DNA of 64,000 bases from the NCBI GenBank assembly GCA_910585095.1, contig CAJUBU010000001.1, positions 124,001-188,000 on the forward strand, in the 5' to 3' direction. The position numbers and the translations under genes were made by a program. Position 1 is the first letter of the stretch. Every line of letters starts with the position of its first letter. This DNA is from an uncultured Lachnospira sp. (GTDB lineage Bacteria > Bacillota > Clostridia > Lachnospirales > Lachnospiraceae). A model generated the notes under the pieces. It did no database searches and was not told the origin of the DNA. It saw only the letters and a program-made list of their open reading frames with translations. Below are positions 34,038 through 43,335 of this stretch, piece after piece.

Positions 34038-34062
34038 GTGGAAAAACCACCTTTTTTATTTT
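34038..34062 (+). terminator. Rho-independent terminator of the integrase gene
   Basis: GGTGG-AAAAA-CCACC followed by TTTTTTATTTT on the plus strand, between the convergent integrase and rlmD genes. Confidence 0.85.
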
Positions 34063-34081
34063 ATATAAACCTTTAAAATCC

Positions 34082-35461
34082 TTATTTTATGCGGGATAAA
34101 AGGCAACAAGTTTCTATATGCACTGTACCCGGAAACATATCCACACAGCAAGCACGTCTCACTTCATATCCATATTTCTTCAATTCTACCAAATCCCTTG
34201 CCAAACTTGTGGGCTTACAAGAAATATAAATGATCTTAGCAACATTAAAATCTTCTCCTATCTTTTTTAGCGCCTTTGGATGCAAACCATCTCTAGGTGG
34301 GTCTAATACAACTAAGTCCGGTTTGTCTGTTATATTATCTAACGCTTTTAGTACATCATCTGCAATAAAATCACAATTATTAAGACCATTTAATATAGCA
34401 TTCATCTTGGCTGATTTAACTGCTTCCTCAACAATTTCTACTCCAATTACTTTTTTGGCAAATGGTGCAAGAATTTGAGCAATCGTCCCAGTTCCGCTAT
34501 ATAAATCAAAGACAATTTTATCTTTTGTATCACCCAAATATTCTCTTGCCTTTGAATATAACCTTTCTGCCCCCAGCGAATTTGTCTGAAAAAATGAAAA
34601 TGCTGATATTTTAAATTTTAGTCCTAACAATTCTTCTTCTATGTAGTCTCTCCCATATATAACTTTTGTAGATTCATTTTTAACCACATCAGCAAGCGTG
34701 TCATTAAATGTATGTAAAAATCCTACAATTTCACCTGTAAGTGGTAATTTTTTTAAAATCTCACCTAATTCAACCATATCATATTGCAATTGAGTTGTTG
34801 TTACAATATCCACTAATATCTGCTTTGTCTTTGTTGCACGCCTTACTAATAAATGTCTAAGGTATCCTTTATGAGTAACTTTGTGAAGATAAGGAATATT
34901 TTTTTCTTTAAAATAATTCAACACAGTCATAAGAATAAGATTAAAATCATCATGGACAATTTTACATGAGTTGACTGATACAATATCATATGTTGTATTT
35001 CTTTTATGTAAACCTAACGCAAGTGGTCCTTCTTTTATTTCATCTCCAAATGAATATTCCATCTTATTGCGATAAGCTTCACTTATGGGACTAGAAACAA
35101 TACCTTCAAATTCGTAATTATTATTTATTACTTTATCAAGAATATTCTTTACTTGTTTTTGCTTTAATTGAACCTGCTCCATATAATCCATAGTCTGATA
35201 GACACAGCCTCCACATATTCCAAAATGATTACATGGTTCAACAGTTTCTAATGGGGATTTTTCAAGTACTTTTATTAACCTGCCTTCATATTTATCTTTT
35301 TTCTTTTTATTTAACATAAATTCAACCTTTTGGCGAGGAATTGAATTTTTAACAATAACTTTCTTTCCATTATCTTCATCATTCGATTCCACTGCTACAT
35401 ATGCTTTATTGGGAAAGTCTACATATTCTACTGTTCCCTGATATATATTGCCCTTTTTCAT
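34082..35461 (-). CDS. rlmD: 23S rRNA (uracil-C5)-methyltransferase (RlmD/RumA-type)
   Basis: 459 residues. An N-terminal TRAM domain is followed by an iron-sulfur cysteine cluster (CNHFGICGGCVYQTM), the SAM-binding VFDLYSGTGTIAQIL, and the catalytic PRDGLHPKAL / YISCKPTSLARD with the nucleophile cysteine. It methylates uridine in 23S rRNA; the exact position (1939 or 747) and the RlmCD-type dual activity cannot be told from sequence alone. The ATG at 35461 has AAAGGA about 12 bases upstream; the longer frame to 35518 has no ribosome site. First clear core gene right of the island. Confidence 0.88.
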   Translation of the reverse strand: MKKGNIYQGTVEYVDFPNKAYVAVESNDEDNGKKVIVKNSIPRQKVEFMLNKKKKDKYEGRLIKVLEKSPLETVEPCNHFGICGGCVYQTMDYMEQVQLKQKQVKNILDKVINNNYEFEGIVSSPISEAYRNKMEYSFGDEIKEGPLALGLHKRNTTYDIVSVNSCKIVHDDFNLILMTVLNYFKEKNIPYLHKVTHKGYLRHLLVRRATKTKQILVDIVTTTQLQYDMVELGEILKKLPLTGEIVGFLHTFNDTLADVVKNESTKVIYGRDYIEEELLGLKFKISAFSFFQTNSLGAERLYSKAREYLGDTKDKIVFDLYSGTGTIAQILAPFAKKVIGVEIVEEAVKSAKMNAILNGLNNCDFIADDVLKALDNITDKPDLVVLDPPRDGLHPKALKKIGEDFNVAKIIYISCKPTSLARDLVELKKYGYEVRRACCVDMFPGTVHIETCCLLSRIK

Positions 35462-35797
35462 AATAAATGCTTCCTTTCCATTAAATGTTAAATTCCCAAT
35501 GATTATTATTAGACTCAAAATAAATAATTATTTCTATAAATAAATACTATTATGCTTTACTTGCTATATTTACGGTAAACAATTTATTATATTTATTGCT
35601 ATTACATTAATCAATCTTTTTTATAATAAATATTCATAATTATTTCTGATTTTTTTACTTACTACTATTACTCCAAACAACTTTCTTCTATTTTATAAAC
35701 CCTAATTTATAAAAAATAATTGTATCATACTATACTTATCTCAAACAACCTTATTCTACTTTATAAACTATTCTTTCATCTAACCAACCATAAAAGT

Positions 35798-35910
35798 CAA
35801 ACAGATATTCACAATTCACTTCGCTACTTGTTTAACTTCCCCTAACTGCTATATAGCACAAGTCTCCCCCTCCATTTATATCTCTACGCTATTGAAGCAA
35901 GAAACTTCCT
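35798..35910 (+). repeat. Dispersed intergenic repeat, copy A
   Basis: Core ACAGATATTCACAATTCACT then TCGCTACTTGTTTAAC, with a 3' part TTATATCTCTACGCTATTGA. Shares this order with the copies at 36173, 39661, 41957 (inverted) and 43238. Confidence 0.6.
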
Positions 35911-36011
35911 TTAATAAGGTTAAAAAATCAAAAACTTCCTTAATACAGTTAAATATTTTAACTTATATTATTTCCTTATTGCAATTTAAACCAAAATTTT
36001 CTGCCACTTAA

Positions 36012-36112
36012 AAAGGACTATCACAAAATGAATTTTCTATAAAAGATGTCAATACCTATTTTACAATTGATATCCCATCTTAAAAGAATCTTTCATTTTG
36101 CAACAGTCCTTT
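36012..36112. terminator. Long imperfect hairpin (AAAGGACT arms)
   Basis: Arms AAAGGACT and AGTCCTTT, extended by CACAAAATGA / TCATTTTGCA, enclose about 60 bases. It lies downstream of the small membrane protein gene at 36376 and may terminate its transcript, or be a MITE-like element. Confidence 0.5.
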
Positions 36113-36172
36113 AAAATCAAAGTTGATTTGACTGTATATTTACATTACATGAGAAGAACAAGCAATTATTTG

Positions 36173-36300
36173 TCAAACGGATATTCACAATCTGCTTCAC
36201 TATTTGCTTAAACCGCCTAGCTGCTATCACAATACAAACCTCATTCCTCGCTTATATTATCCCTACAATATTGAAACGATGACTTACTTGATGAGGTTAA
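36173..36300 (+). repeat. Dispersed intergenic repeat, copy B
   Basis: Core AACGGATATTCACAATCTGC, then TTCACTATTTGCTTAAACCG, CTAGCTGCTATCAC, and 3' part GCTTATATTATCCCTACAAT followed by ATTGAAACGATGACTTACTT. The best preserved copy of the family in the window. Confidence 0.6.
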
Positions 36301-36375
36301 ATTCTTGATAACTTGTTTTGTATATGAAACATATGTTGTCTAACAACAATCTTATGCTATCCCATATTTTAATTT

Positions 36376-36636
36376 TTACTTCTCATCTTCAAATACATTG
36401 TCATCGTCGTCATCATCATCAAAATCATCATCGAAGTCGTCATCAAAATCATCTAAATAATCTGGTGTAAAATATCTGTATACAGCATATGCAATACATG
36501 CTACAGCGGCTACAGCACCAATTATTGCAAGAATAGCAACGATTGATTTTTCACATTTTTTGTCTTCTTCTTTCTTATGAAGAAACTCATTAATCTTACT
36601 AGCTGCAATAATTCCTTCTAACTTATCTTTGCTCAT
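36376..36636 (-). CDS. Small membrane protein with Asp-rich tail
   Basis: 86 residues: a charged N-terminal helix (MSKDKLEGIIAASKINEFLH), one transmembrane segment (SIVAILAIIGAVAAVACIAY) and an extreme aspartate-rich C-terminus (FDDDFDDDFDDDDDDD). I recall similar short proteins from Lachnospiraceae; the role is unknown. The acidic tail could bind cations. AAAGGAG precedes the ATG. Confidence 0.8.
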   Translation of the reverse strand: MSKDKLEGIIAASKINEFLHKKEEDKKCEKSIVAILAIIGAVAAVACIAYAVYRYFTPDYLDDFDDDFDDDFDDDDDDDNVFEDEK

Positions 36637-36828
36637 AATTTATGCTCCTTTCGTTAATACATAGCCGAACCTTCATGTCGGCAATTTTAGGTAATGGATA
36701 ATCCTTTGCTAAAATTTGTGTTAATTATATCACAACTCCATACCATTTACTACTAATTTTTTCCATATTTTAAAATTTCTTCTGATAAGTTCATGGAAAA
36801 AATAAACTTTTCACAATATGATTTGATA

Positions 36829-39393
36829 TTATACCTTTTTTAACTGTGCAAATCCTGCCAACATTTTCTTTATACCAAAATTCTCAAATTCTACTGTAAC
36901 CATATAATCTTTTGTTTTTTCCTCTATTACTTGAATGATACCTTTACCAAACTTAACATGTGTTACCATATCTCCAACTTGATAATTTAATTCTACAAGT
37001 GATAAGTCATTTATTGGAGAATTTAAGGGGAAATTTTCACTTTTAATCTTTTCAAGTTCAGATATATCCTTAGGAAATTCTTTACCAAAACCCACTTTTT
37101 TATTCATAGTTCCGCCAATATTATTGCTTATTCCACTTTTTTCTACATTGCTTGAATTTTGTAAATTACTGGTATTATTTATATTTTTTTGGCTCCCATA
37201 ATTTGTCATTTTTGCTCGTAGTCCTAAACCTGTTGATTTTGGCTTTGGTTTTGGATTATATGAATTATAATTTGCTGTATTCCCACTGCTATATCTACTT
37301 GCCGCTGCCTTCCCACTCATTCCTAACTGAGAATTAAAAGAATTGCTTTTTTCACTTGTTCCACTTGACCTTAAAAGCGAGGTTTTTTTATTATTGACAT
37401 TTTCTATCTGCAGCAAAAAATGAGGAATTTCCTGTACAAATCGAGATACTTTATTTAATTGTGGTTCTCCTCGAATCATTCTCATATTGGCACCTGTTAT
37501 TGTCAATTCATTTTGCGCTCTCGTTATACCAACATAGCAAAGACGTCTTTCTTCCTCCACATCCATTGGGTCATCTGATGTAATACTCATATAACTTGGA
37601 AATAATCCATCTTCAAGTCCTGTCATATATACAATAGGAAATTCCAAACCTTTTGCACTGTGCAATGTCATCAACATCACTTGATTTTCATTTTGATTTA
37701 AATTATCAATATCAGATATCAATGCTACTTCTGCCAAAAATGCGCTAAGCGTTTTCATGGAAGCTTGCCTATTTTCATTTTCAATCTGCTCCTGAAAAAT
37801 ATCTATTCCATCCTCAACATGAATATTTCCATCTTGTGATTCATATATCACAATTTTATTGATAAGTTCATCAATATTTTCCTGTCTTGCTTCCACTTCA
37901 TCTGCCGTTTCATTTTCAGAAAGATACTCATAATATTTTATATCCTCAATAATGGTATCTGTTAATTCCCGAATAGACATATATTTTAATTTTGCTTTAA
38001 AGCCAAGTATCAATGTTACAAAATTTTGCAGTTTACTTAATGTTCTTCCAATATCTGGTATCTGGTCAGCATTACACAGGGCATCCCAAAATGTACAGTC
38101 ATTCAAATCAGCAAACGATTGAATTTTATCAATTGTTGCCTGTCCAATTCCACGCTTGGGAACATTGATAATTCTTTTTACTGCCTGAGCGTCACTTCCA
38201 TTATCAATTGTCTTTAAATAAGCAAGAATGTCTTTTATTTCTTTGCGCTGATAAAAATTAATACCACCGTATATGCGATATGGAACATTTCTAAATATTA
38301 ACTTTTCTTCAAGCATACGAGATTGTGCATTGGTTCTGTAAAGAATTGCTATATCGTTATAATTCCAGCCATCGCGGACTTTTGCACATATACTGTCAAC
38401 AACGCCTTCTGCCTCCATAAATCCATCTTCATAAAAACAAAAATGAATCTTGTCCCCCTCATCATTTTCAGTCCATAAATTTTTGGATTTTCTTCCAACA
38501 TTATTGGCAATCACTGCATTTGCTGCATCCAAAATCATTTTTGTAGAACGATAATTCTGCTCTAATTTAATCAGCATAGCATTTTCAAAAACATTCTCAA
38601 AATTTAAAATATTTTTAATATTTGCACCTCTAAATTTATAGATGGATTGGTCGTCATCACCAACAACACAAAGGTTTCCATATTTACCAGCTAAAAGACT
38701 TATCAACTGAAACTGTATGGTGTTGGTATCCTGATATTCATCAACCATAATATACTTAAATTTTTCCTGATAAAAGTTAAGGACTTCCTTATCCTTTTCA
38801 AACAAATCGACTGTCATAAAGATTAAATCGTCAAAATCTAAGGCATTATTTTGCTTTAATGTTTTTTGATACTCTCTATAAACCATTGCAATTCTTTTAA
38901 TATTATAATCATCGTCCATTTCACGCTCCATATCGTCAGGGCTTTTATGCTCGTCTTTCGCTCTTGATATAACGCTCATAATGGTACGTTCTTTAAGCAT
39001 TTTTGTATCAATATTTAATTTCTTACAGACCTCTTTAATCACGCTTTTTTGGTCGTCTGTATCATAAATTGTAAAGTTATTGTCATAACCTATTCTGTCA
39101 ATATATCGCCTTAAAATTCTTACACAAGTTGAATGAAATGTGCTTACCCACACCCTATTGCCACAATCAATAATATTTTCGACACGCTCTTTCATCTCAG
39201 AAGCAGCTTTATTTGTAAATGTTATAGCCAAAATATTATAAGGATTGACTCCACATTCTTCTATTAAATATGCAATTCTGTATGTAAGCACACGCGTTTT
39301 TCCTGAACCAGCTCCTGCTATAATAAGAAGCGGTCCCTGTGTATGCTTGACTGCACATTTTTGCATATCATTTAATTCATCTAATTTCATCAT
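36829..39393 (-). CDS. pcrA: UvrD/Rep-type DNA helicase PcrA
   Basis: About 854 residues of superfamily 1A helicase. Walker A AGAGSGKTRVLTYR, DEYQDTN (Walker B), GDDDQSIYKFRGA, the QNYRST motif, LMTLHSAKGLEFPIVYMTGL and EEERRLCYVGITRAQ are all present; the C-terminal about 170 residues are low-complexity and end in a small Tudor-like domain (VGDMVTHVKFGKGIIQVIEE) that in PcrA contacts RNA polymerase. It acts in nucleotide excision repair and in clearing replication and transcription obstacles. The frame runs to a TTG at 39420, but the ATG-ATG at 39393/39390 gives the usual family N-terminus (LNDMQKCAVKHTQGPLLIIA). Confidence 0.93.
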   Translation of the reverse strand: MMKLDELNDMQKCAVKHTQGPLLIIAGAGSGKTRVLTYRIAYLIEECGVNPYNILAITFTNKAASEMKERVENIIDCGNRVWVSTFHSTCVRILRRYIDRIGYDNNFTIYDTDDQKSVIKEVCKKLNIDTKMLKERTIMSVISRAKDEHKSPDDMEREMDDDYNIKRIAMVYREYQKTLKQNNALDFDDLIFMTVDLFEKDKEVLNFYQEKFKYIMVDEYQDTNTIQFQLISLLAGKYGNLCVVGDDDQSIYKFRGANIKNILNFENVFENAMLIKLEQNYRSTKMILDAANAVIANNVGRKSKNLWTENDEGDKIHFCFYEDGFMEAEGVVDSICAKVRDGWNYNDIAILYRTNAQSRMLEEKLIFRNVPYRIYGGINFYQRKEIKDILAYLKTIDNGSDAQAVKRIINVPKRGIGQATIDKIQSFADLNDCTFWDALCNADQIPDIGRTLSKLQNFVTLILGFKAKLKYMSIRELTDTIIEDIKYYEYLSENETADEVEARQENIDELINKIVIYESQDGNIHVEDGIDIFQEQIENENRQASMKTLSAFLAEVALISDIDNLNQNENQVMLMTLHSAKGLEFPIVYMTGLEDGLFPSYMSITSDDPMDVEEERRLCYVGITRAQNELTITGANMRMIRGEPQLNKVSRFVQEIPHFLLQIENVNNKKTSLLRSSGTSEKSNSFNSQLGMSGKAAASRYSSGNTANYNSYNPKPKPKSTGLGLRAKMTNYGSQKNINNTSNLQNSSNVEKSGISNNIGGTMNKKVGFGKEFPKDISELEKIKSENFPLNSPINDLSLVELNYQVGDMVTHVKFGKGIIQVIEEKTKDYMVTVEFENFGIKKMLAGFAQLKKV

Positions 39394-39660
39394 TCTATAT
39401 TTTTTATTATTCCTTTCCAAGCTTGTTTTAAAATTTGTTGTGCCATGTTTGAATTGAACTGTTTATAAATGTTCATTTGAGAGTAATTGTAACATAATTT
39501 TTAATTGTAGTAAATTGTAAATGGCAAGATGAATATAGATATTTATTTTATTCATATATTTTATTCAAACAATAACTATCTAATCAAATATACTTCGTTG
39601 TTAAAAATAAAATTGATTGATTATATAATGAATTTCCACAATAATATGATATCTTAAAAG

Positions 39661-39708
39661 TTAAGCGGATATTTGCAATTCGCTACGCTACTTCCTTGAT
39701 GATGTTAA
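39661..39708 (+). repeat. Dispersed intergenic repeat, copy C (partial)
   Basis: TTAAGCGGATATTTGCAATT then CGCTACGCTACTTCCTTGAT and GATGTTAAA: the 5' core fused directly to the 3' end, lacking the middle. Confidence 0.5.
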
Positions 39709-39901
39709 AAAAATAGAATAAAATGGTTATTTTATATATCACAATAAATCTTGATAGATAATCGCAGACAGTAATGAAAATATAAACTAACTTTATAAAT
39801 ATAGTAATAATCAAAAAAATATTGATATTATTATAATGGGCTAAAATATTTATTATCAAATCACAACAGAATTAATTTATATTTATAGATAACTTAAATA
39901 A

Positions 39902-39979
39902 TAAAGTTTTTACTCTCACAGCAGTAAGCCAAATGATAACGATTCACTTGGTTTACTGCTCGCAAAAATAAAAACTTTA
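39902..39979 (-). terminator. Large hairpin downstream of the SPFH/PspA operon
   Basis: Outer arms TAAAGTTTTTA / TAAAAACTTTA enclose an inner repeat (CAGTAAGCCAAATGA / TTCACTTGGTTTACTG). It starts 17 bp after the SPFH gene stop on the minus strand and probably ends the operon. Confidence 0.6.
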
Positions 39980-39995
39980 AAAAAATCATCAATTT

Positions 39996-40973
39996 TTATG
40001 TAATTAGCTTTTTACCACAATTTGAGCAAAACTTTGCTCCATTTGTAGGTGTGCCGCATTCTGGACAAAATTTAGGAACACCACCTTGTGCATTTTGCGT
40101 ACCTTGCATACCTTGATTTGCATTATTGGCATTCATATTGTTCATATTATTCATCATCTGCTGTCCCATCGCCATGCCCATCTGAATTTTCATCATATCG
40201 CCAGCAATATTTGAGTTGCCGCCTTTGCCCATTGAATCCGCCATAGCCATCTGTGTATACCGGTTCATATCGCCGACCATTGACTGAGAAGCAGCCTTAT
40301 TTTGCATTTTTTGGACTTCCTCAGGATAATTAAAACTTGAGATACTAAACCCTGTAATTTCAATGCCTAACTTTGATATTTCCATATCAAGGTCTGTTTT
40401 AATACCTGATGAAATGTCATAAGCATTTGCTTGAAGGTTGAACATATCTTTGCCTTCTCTTGATATCCACTTCATAAGAAGTTGGTCAAGAACTGCCACT
40501 ACACGCTCTTTTACATCATCAACCTTATACATCTGCTTGATACCTGCAACCTTGTCAATAAGTGCAACATAATCACTAACCTTAAAATTAAATGTTCCAA
40601 ACGCTCTTATTGGCATACCTCCTGGAAGTGAAGGTGCTGGTATTGATATAGGATTTTTTGTTCCCCATTTAACTGTAAATTCTTTTGTGTTGACAAACAA
40701 CACTTCCGCCCTCATTCCACTGTTAAATCCAAACTTAAATCCTTTTAAAGTTGAAAGAAATGGAATAATATCAGATTCAATATCAAAGCTTCCTTCTTCT
40801 TTAAATATCCCTTCCATAATGCCATTATACATAAATATTGCATCCTGACCTGGTCTGATAATAAGCTTACTGCCCTTTTTTATTTCTTGGTTAGTCCATT
40901 TCCAAAAAATTACATCATCTCGATATTCTTCCCATTCAACAACATTAGCAAACTGTTTACTAAACAAACCCAT
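39996..40973 (-). CDS. SPFH-domain protein with C-terminal zinc ribbon (YdjI-like)
   Basis: About 325 residues: an SPFH/virion-core-like domain (about 1-250), a Met/Asn/Gln-rich linker, and a double-cysteine zinc ribbon (FCPECGTPTNGAKFCSNCGK). In Bacillus subtilis a comparable protein (YdjI) is encoded with a PspA homologue and takes part in the membrane stress response. Here too the gene lies directly downstream of pspA. The ATG at 40973 is preceded by GAGG; a longer GTG start at 41003 is less likely. Confidence 0.85.
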   Translation of the reverse strand: MGLFSKQFANVVEWEEYRDDVIFWKWTNQEIKKGSKLIIRPGQDAIFMYNGIMEGIFKEEGSFDIESDIIPFLSTLKGFKFGFNSGMRAEVLFVNTKEFTVKWGTKNPISIPAPSLPGGMPIRAFGTFNFKVSDYVALIDKVAGIKQMYKVDDVKERVVAVLDQLLMKWISREGKDMFNLQANAYDISSGIKTDLDMEISKLGIEITGFSISSFNYPEEVQKMQNKAASQSMVGDMNRYTQMAMADSMGKGGNSNIAGDMMKIQMGMAMGQQMMNNMNNMNANNANQGMQGTQNAQGGVPKFCPECGTPTNGAKFCSNCGKKLIT

Positions 40974-41085
40974 ATATGCCTCATTTCTTGATTTTATTAT
41001 CACACTGTATCAATATATTATAATAACTTATTGTATCAACAATACCATTTATTTTATTACAAATGTTTTTTATTCATTAATAATC

Positions 41086-41769
41086 TTATAATCCCATCTT
41101 TGCTTTTAATGCTGCAAGCTCATCATCAACTTCAGCATTGCTTGGGCTGGCATCATATTTTGCTGCAAGATTATCAATATCTGCATTTTCAGCAGTTTGA
41201 TTTAATTCTGCCATCGCATTTGCCTCATCAAGCATCTTATTTGCCTTTGCTTCCATCTTTGAAAACGCTTCCATGCTATTATTGGCACCTGTGACACTAC
41301 TTCCAACTTTATTGATTCTTTCCTGTGCTTTTGCAGCCTTTACTGTAGCCTTAATTGCTGCCCTTCTTGATTCAAGATTCTGAATATCCTTAACCAGCTT
41401 ATCATGCATCTGGCGCATCTTATCTGCATTATTTTTAGCAATATCATATGCTTGCTGAAGGGCTGTTTGTGTATTGACAAGCGATTGCTTTTTCTCTAAA
41501 AATGTTCTTGCATCACTTTCATTGCCTGCCATCAAAGCTTTTTCAGCATAAGTTTGCATCTTGTTAATTTGCTCTGTACATTCGTTCAATTCTCTTTTGG
41601 CTCTGGTCTCCTCTGCCATAACAGAAGCTGTTTCTGCCTTAACTTTGCCTAAATCACTTTCAAGATTTCTCATATATTGATCAATCATTTTTTCAGGGTC
41701 TTCACACTTATCAAGAAGTGCATTAATATTTGATGCCATAATGTCCTTAAATCTTGTTAAAATTCCCAT
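41086..41769 (-). CDS. pspA: PspA/IM30 family membrane-stress protein
   Basis: 227 residues, long coiled coil typical of PspA/Vipp1 (ESCRT-III-like): MGILTRFKDIMASNINALLD at the N-terminus and a helical body with KAEQERINK-like heptads. Such proteins polymerise on damaged membranes. GGAGG precedes the ATG. It forms an operon with the SPFH gene, matching the ydj-type arrangement. No PspF-like or Lia-type regulator is adjacent. Confidence 0.9.
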   Translation of the reverse strand: MGILTRFKDIMASNINALLDKCEDPEKMIDQYMRNLESDLGKVKAETASVMAEETRAKRELNECTEQINKMQTYAEKALMAGNESDARTFLEKKQSLVNTQTALQQAYDIAKNNADKMRQMHDKLVKDIQNLESRRAAIKATVKAAKAQERINKVGSSVTGANNSMEAFSKMEAKANKMLDEANAMAELNQTAENADIDNLAAKYDASPSNAEVDDELAALKAKMGL

Positions 41770-41956
41770 TAAATCCTCCTATCAGCCGCTAATTGCAGCA
41801 ATATCAATTTGTAGTTTATATATAAAGAAATCATAACATGTGCTATAAAATATTACAACTATTACTTTTAATGACTTTAACTTATTTTATAATATATTAT
41901 TTATCGCTTTACTTTATAACTTTAATGTGTTAAACTAGTTAAAAACATATTATCCT

Positions 41957-42074
41957 ATAAGTTTCTCACTTCAATACCATAAAAATATAAACGAAAATAG
42001 AGAGAGACCTACCTTGTGGTGCAACTAAATAATTTAAATAAGCAACAAAGTGGATTGCAAATATCTATTTAACT
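41957..42074 (-). repeat. Dispersed intergenic repeat, copy D (inverted)
   Basis: The reverse complement reads AAATAGATATTTGCAATCCA then CTTTGTTGCTTATTTAAA and, further on, TTTATATTTTTATGGTATTG followed by AAGTGAGAAACTTATAGGAT: same 5' core and 3' part as copies A and B. Confidence 0.55.
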
Positions 42075-42132
42075 TTATTGCTTGTAAAAATAAAACAACT
42101 CTGCAAATTAACAAAAATAAAGGGAATACATT

Positions 42133-42426
42133 ATGAATGATAAATTAAAAACTTCTTCTGTTGACTTATTTGCCAACGCACTTTTAAATTTAAATGATAA
42201 GACTGAATGTCTTGAATTTCTTGAAGACATATGCACAATTAATGAAATATTATCTTTTTCACAACGACTCGAGGTGGCAAAAATGTTAAAAGACAAAAAA
42301 ACCTACACTGAAATAGCAAAAGCAACAGGTGCTTCCACCGCCACGATAAGCCGTGTAAACCGCTCTCTTATCTATGGCAACGGCAGCTATAACAAGTTAT
42401 TTGATAGAATCGACAAGCATTCTTAA
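42133..42426 (+). CDS. yerC: YerC/YecD-type TrpR-like DNA-binding protein
   Basis: 97 residues of the TrpR-related YerC family: an all-helical domain with the helix-turn-helix KTYTEIAKATGASTATISRV. AAAGGGA lies 8 bases before the ATG. It is usually a stand-alone DNA-binding protein in Firmicutes, found in the same neighbourhood as pcrA; the target is not defined by the sequence. It is convergent with the DUF1836 gene, with a small hairpin (CCTAA/TTAGG) at the junction. Confidence 0.88.
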   Translation: MNDKLKTSSVDLFANALLNLNDKTECLEFLEDICTINEILSFSQRLEVAKMLKDKKTYTEIAKATGASTATISRVNRSLIYGNGSYNKLFDRIDKHS

Positions 42427-42464
42427 ATTTGTGCTGTCATTGACATAGATAAGCCTAATTGGGG

Positions 42465-43079
42465 TTAGGAATTTATTTCTTTATCGCCATGTTTTGATGT
42501 ATAATCATCAATTAATGATTCAATCATATTTTTTTTCATATATACATCAAAACTAAGCAGCGATACCATAGAAAACAATTCAAGAAAATCTTTTTCTTCC
42601 TGATTGTCTAAATATTGAAATGAATTAGATGCCTTTTTTGCCTTCTCTAATATATCTCTGGAAAGACTTGCTGCCTGTGACTTACACATATTATATATTT
42701 CTCTATATATGTTATCAAGGTTTGGCGTTTCATCTGTCTCAAAAAAATTATCAGTAAGAGGCTTTATCAATTTTTGAATATCACTTATCGACAAAATATT
42801 TTTAAAGTAATATATAAATGCTAATACATAGAGATGGTCTTTGGAATATTTTTTACGCACTGGCGGCGGCAGCAAATCATTCTTTGTATAATTATTTATC
42901 ATCGTTTTTGTTAAAATTTTGTCATTTTCATGTCGTTTACTGTCGCTTAAATGTTCATCCATAAATGTTGTGACTTGGTCCATATATAGATTAATATTAG
43001 GAACTTCACCAGGTTTAATATAATTTATTTTTGCTAATTTTCGCAAAACATTTTGTACTGATTCCATATTATCATTCAT
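42465..43079 (-). CDS. DUF1836 protein
   Basis: About 204 residues. The motif LTKTMINNYTKNDLLPPPVR followed by KKYSKDHLYVLAFIYYFK marks the DUF1836 family, which has a MerR-like winged helix at this position and is common in low-GC Gram-positives. Probably a DNA-binding regulator, but no target is known. The ATG at 43079 has GGGG 6 bases upstream; the longer start at 43091 lacks a ribosome site. Confidence 0.85.
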   Translation of the reverse strand: MNDNMESVQNVLRKLAKINYIKPGEVPNINLYMDQVTTFMDEHLSDSKRHENDKILTKTMINNYTKNDLLPPPVRKKYSKDHLYVLAFIYYFKNILSISDIQKLIKPLTDNFFETDETPNLDNIYREIYNMCKSQAASLSRDILEKAKKASNSFQYLDNQEEKDFLELFSMVSLLSFDVYMKKNMIESLIDDYTSKHGDKEINS

Positions 43080-43237
43080 ATAAATCCCCATTTCTGCGCT
43101 GCTTTTTGCTCAAAATTCTTTAGGTTAAAAAATCCAAAGAATTTTTTTAGTAACTTTGTATCTACATTGCTAAATAATTGCCTTATCTTATACTAGTCAA
43201 CCATCTTGCATCAAGCAACGCATAAATGCAAGATAGT

Positions 43238-43334
43238 TAAAAAACATTCGCAATCTGTTTTACTACTTGCTTAAACTTCTAGCTGCTATTACAGCTTTTC
43301 AATGAGAACTTATATCCCCACTGAAACAGACAAG
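43238..43334 (+). repeat. Dispersed intergenic repeat, copy E
   Basis: AAAACATTCGCAATCTGTTT then TACTACTTGCTTAAACTTCT, AGCTGCTATTACAG, and AACTTATATCCCCACTGAAA. Fills the gap between the DUF1836 and PHP genes. Confidence 0.6.
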
Positions 43335-43335
43335 T

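Larger units (their letters stand above)
35462..36375. other. Long AT-rich intergenic region holding repeats and a hairpin
   Basis: About 0.9 kb without a supported gene. It contains two copies of a dispersed intergenic repeat (35798-35910 and 36173-36300) and a large inverted repeat (36012-36112). Confidence 0.7.
39394..39995. other. Intergenic region with repeat and hairpin
   Basis: About 0.6 kb, very AT-rich, no gene seen. It holds repeat copy C (39661-39708) and the terminator-like hairpin at 39902-39979. Confidence 0.65.

Noticed and set aside
32449..34062. Attachment site (att) of the island
   Set aside because: Hairpins around the integrase were considered as att cores, but I could not find a matching direct repeat elsewhere in the window.
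39394..39420. TTG at 39420 as the start of pcrA
   Set aside because: No ribosome site precedes it and the family N-terminus begins near the ATG pair at 39393/39390.
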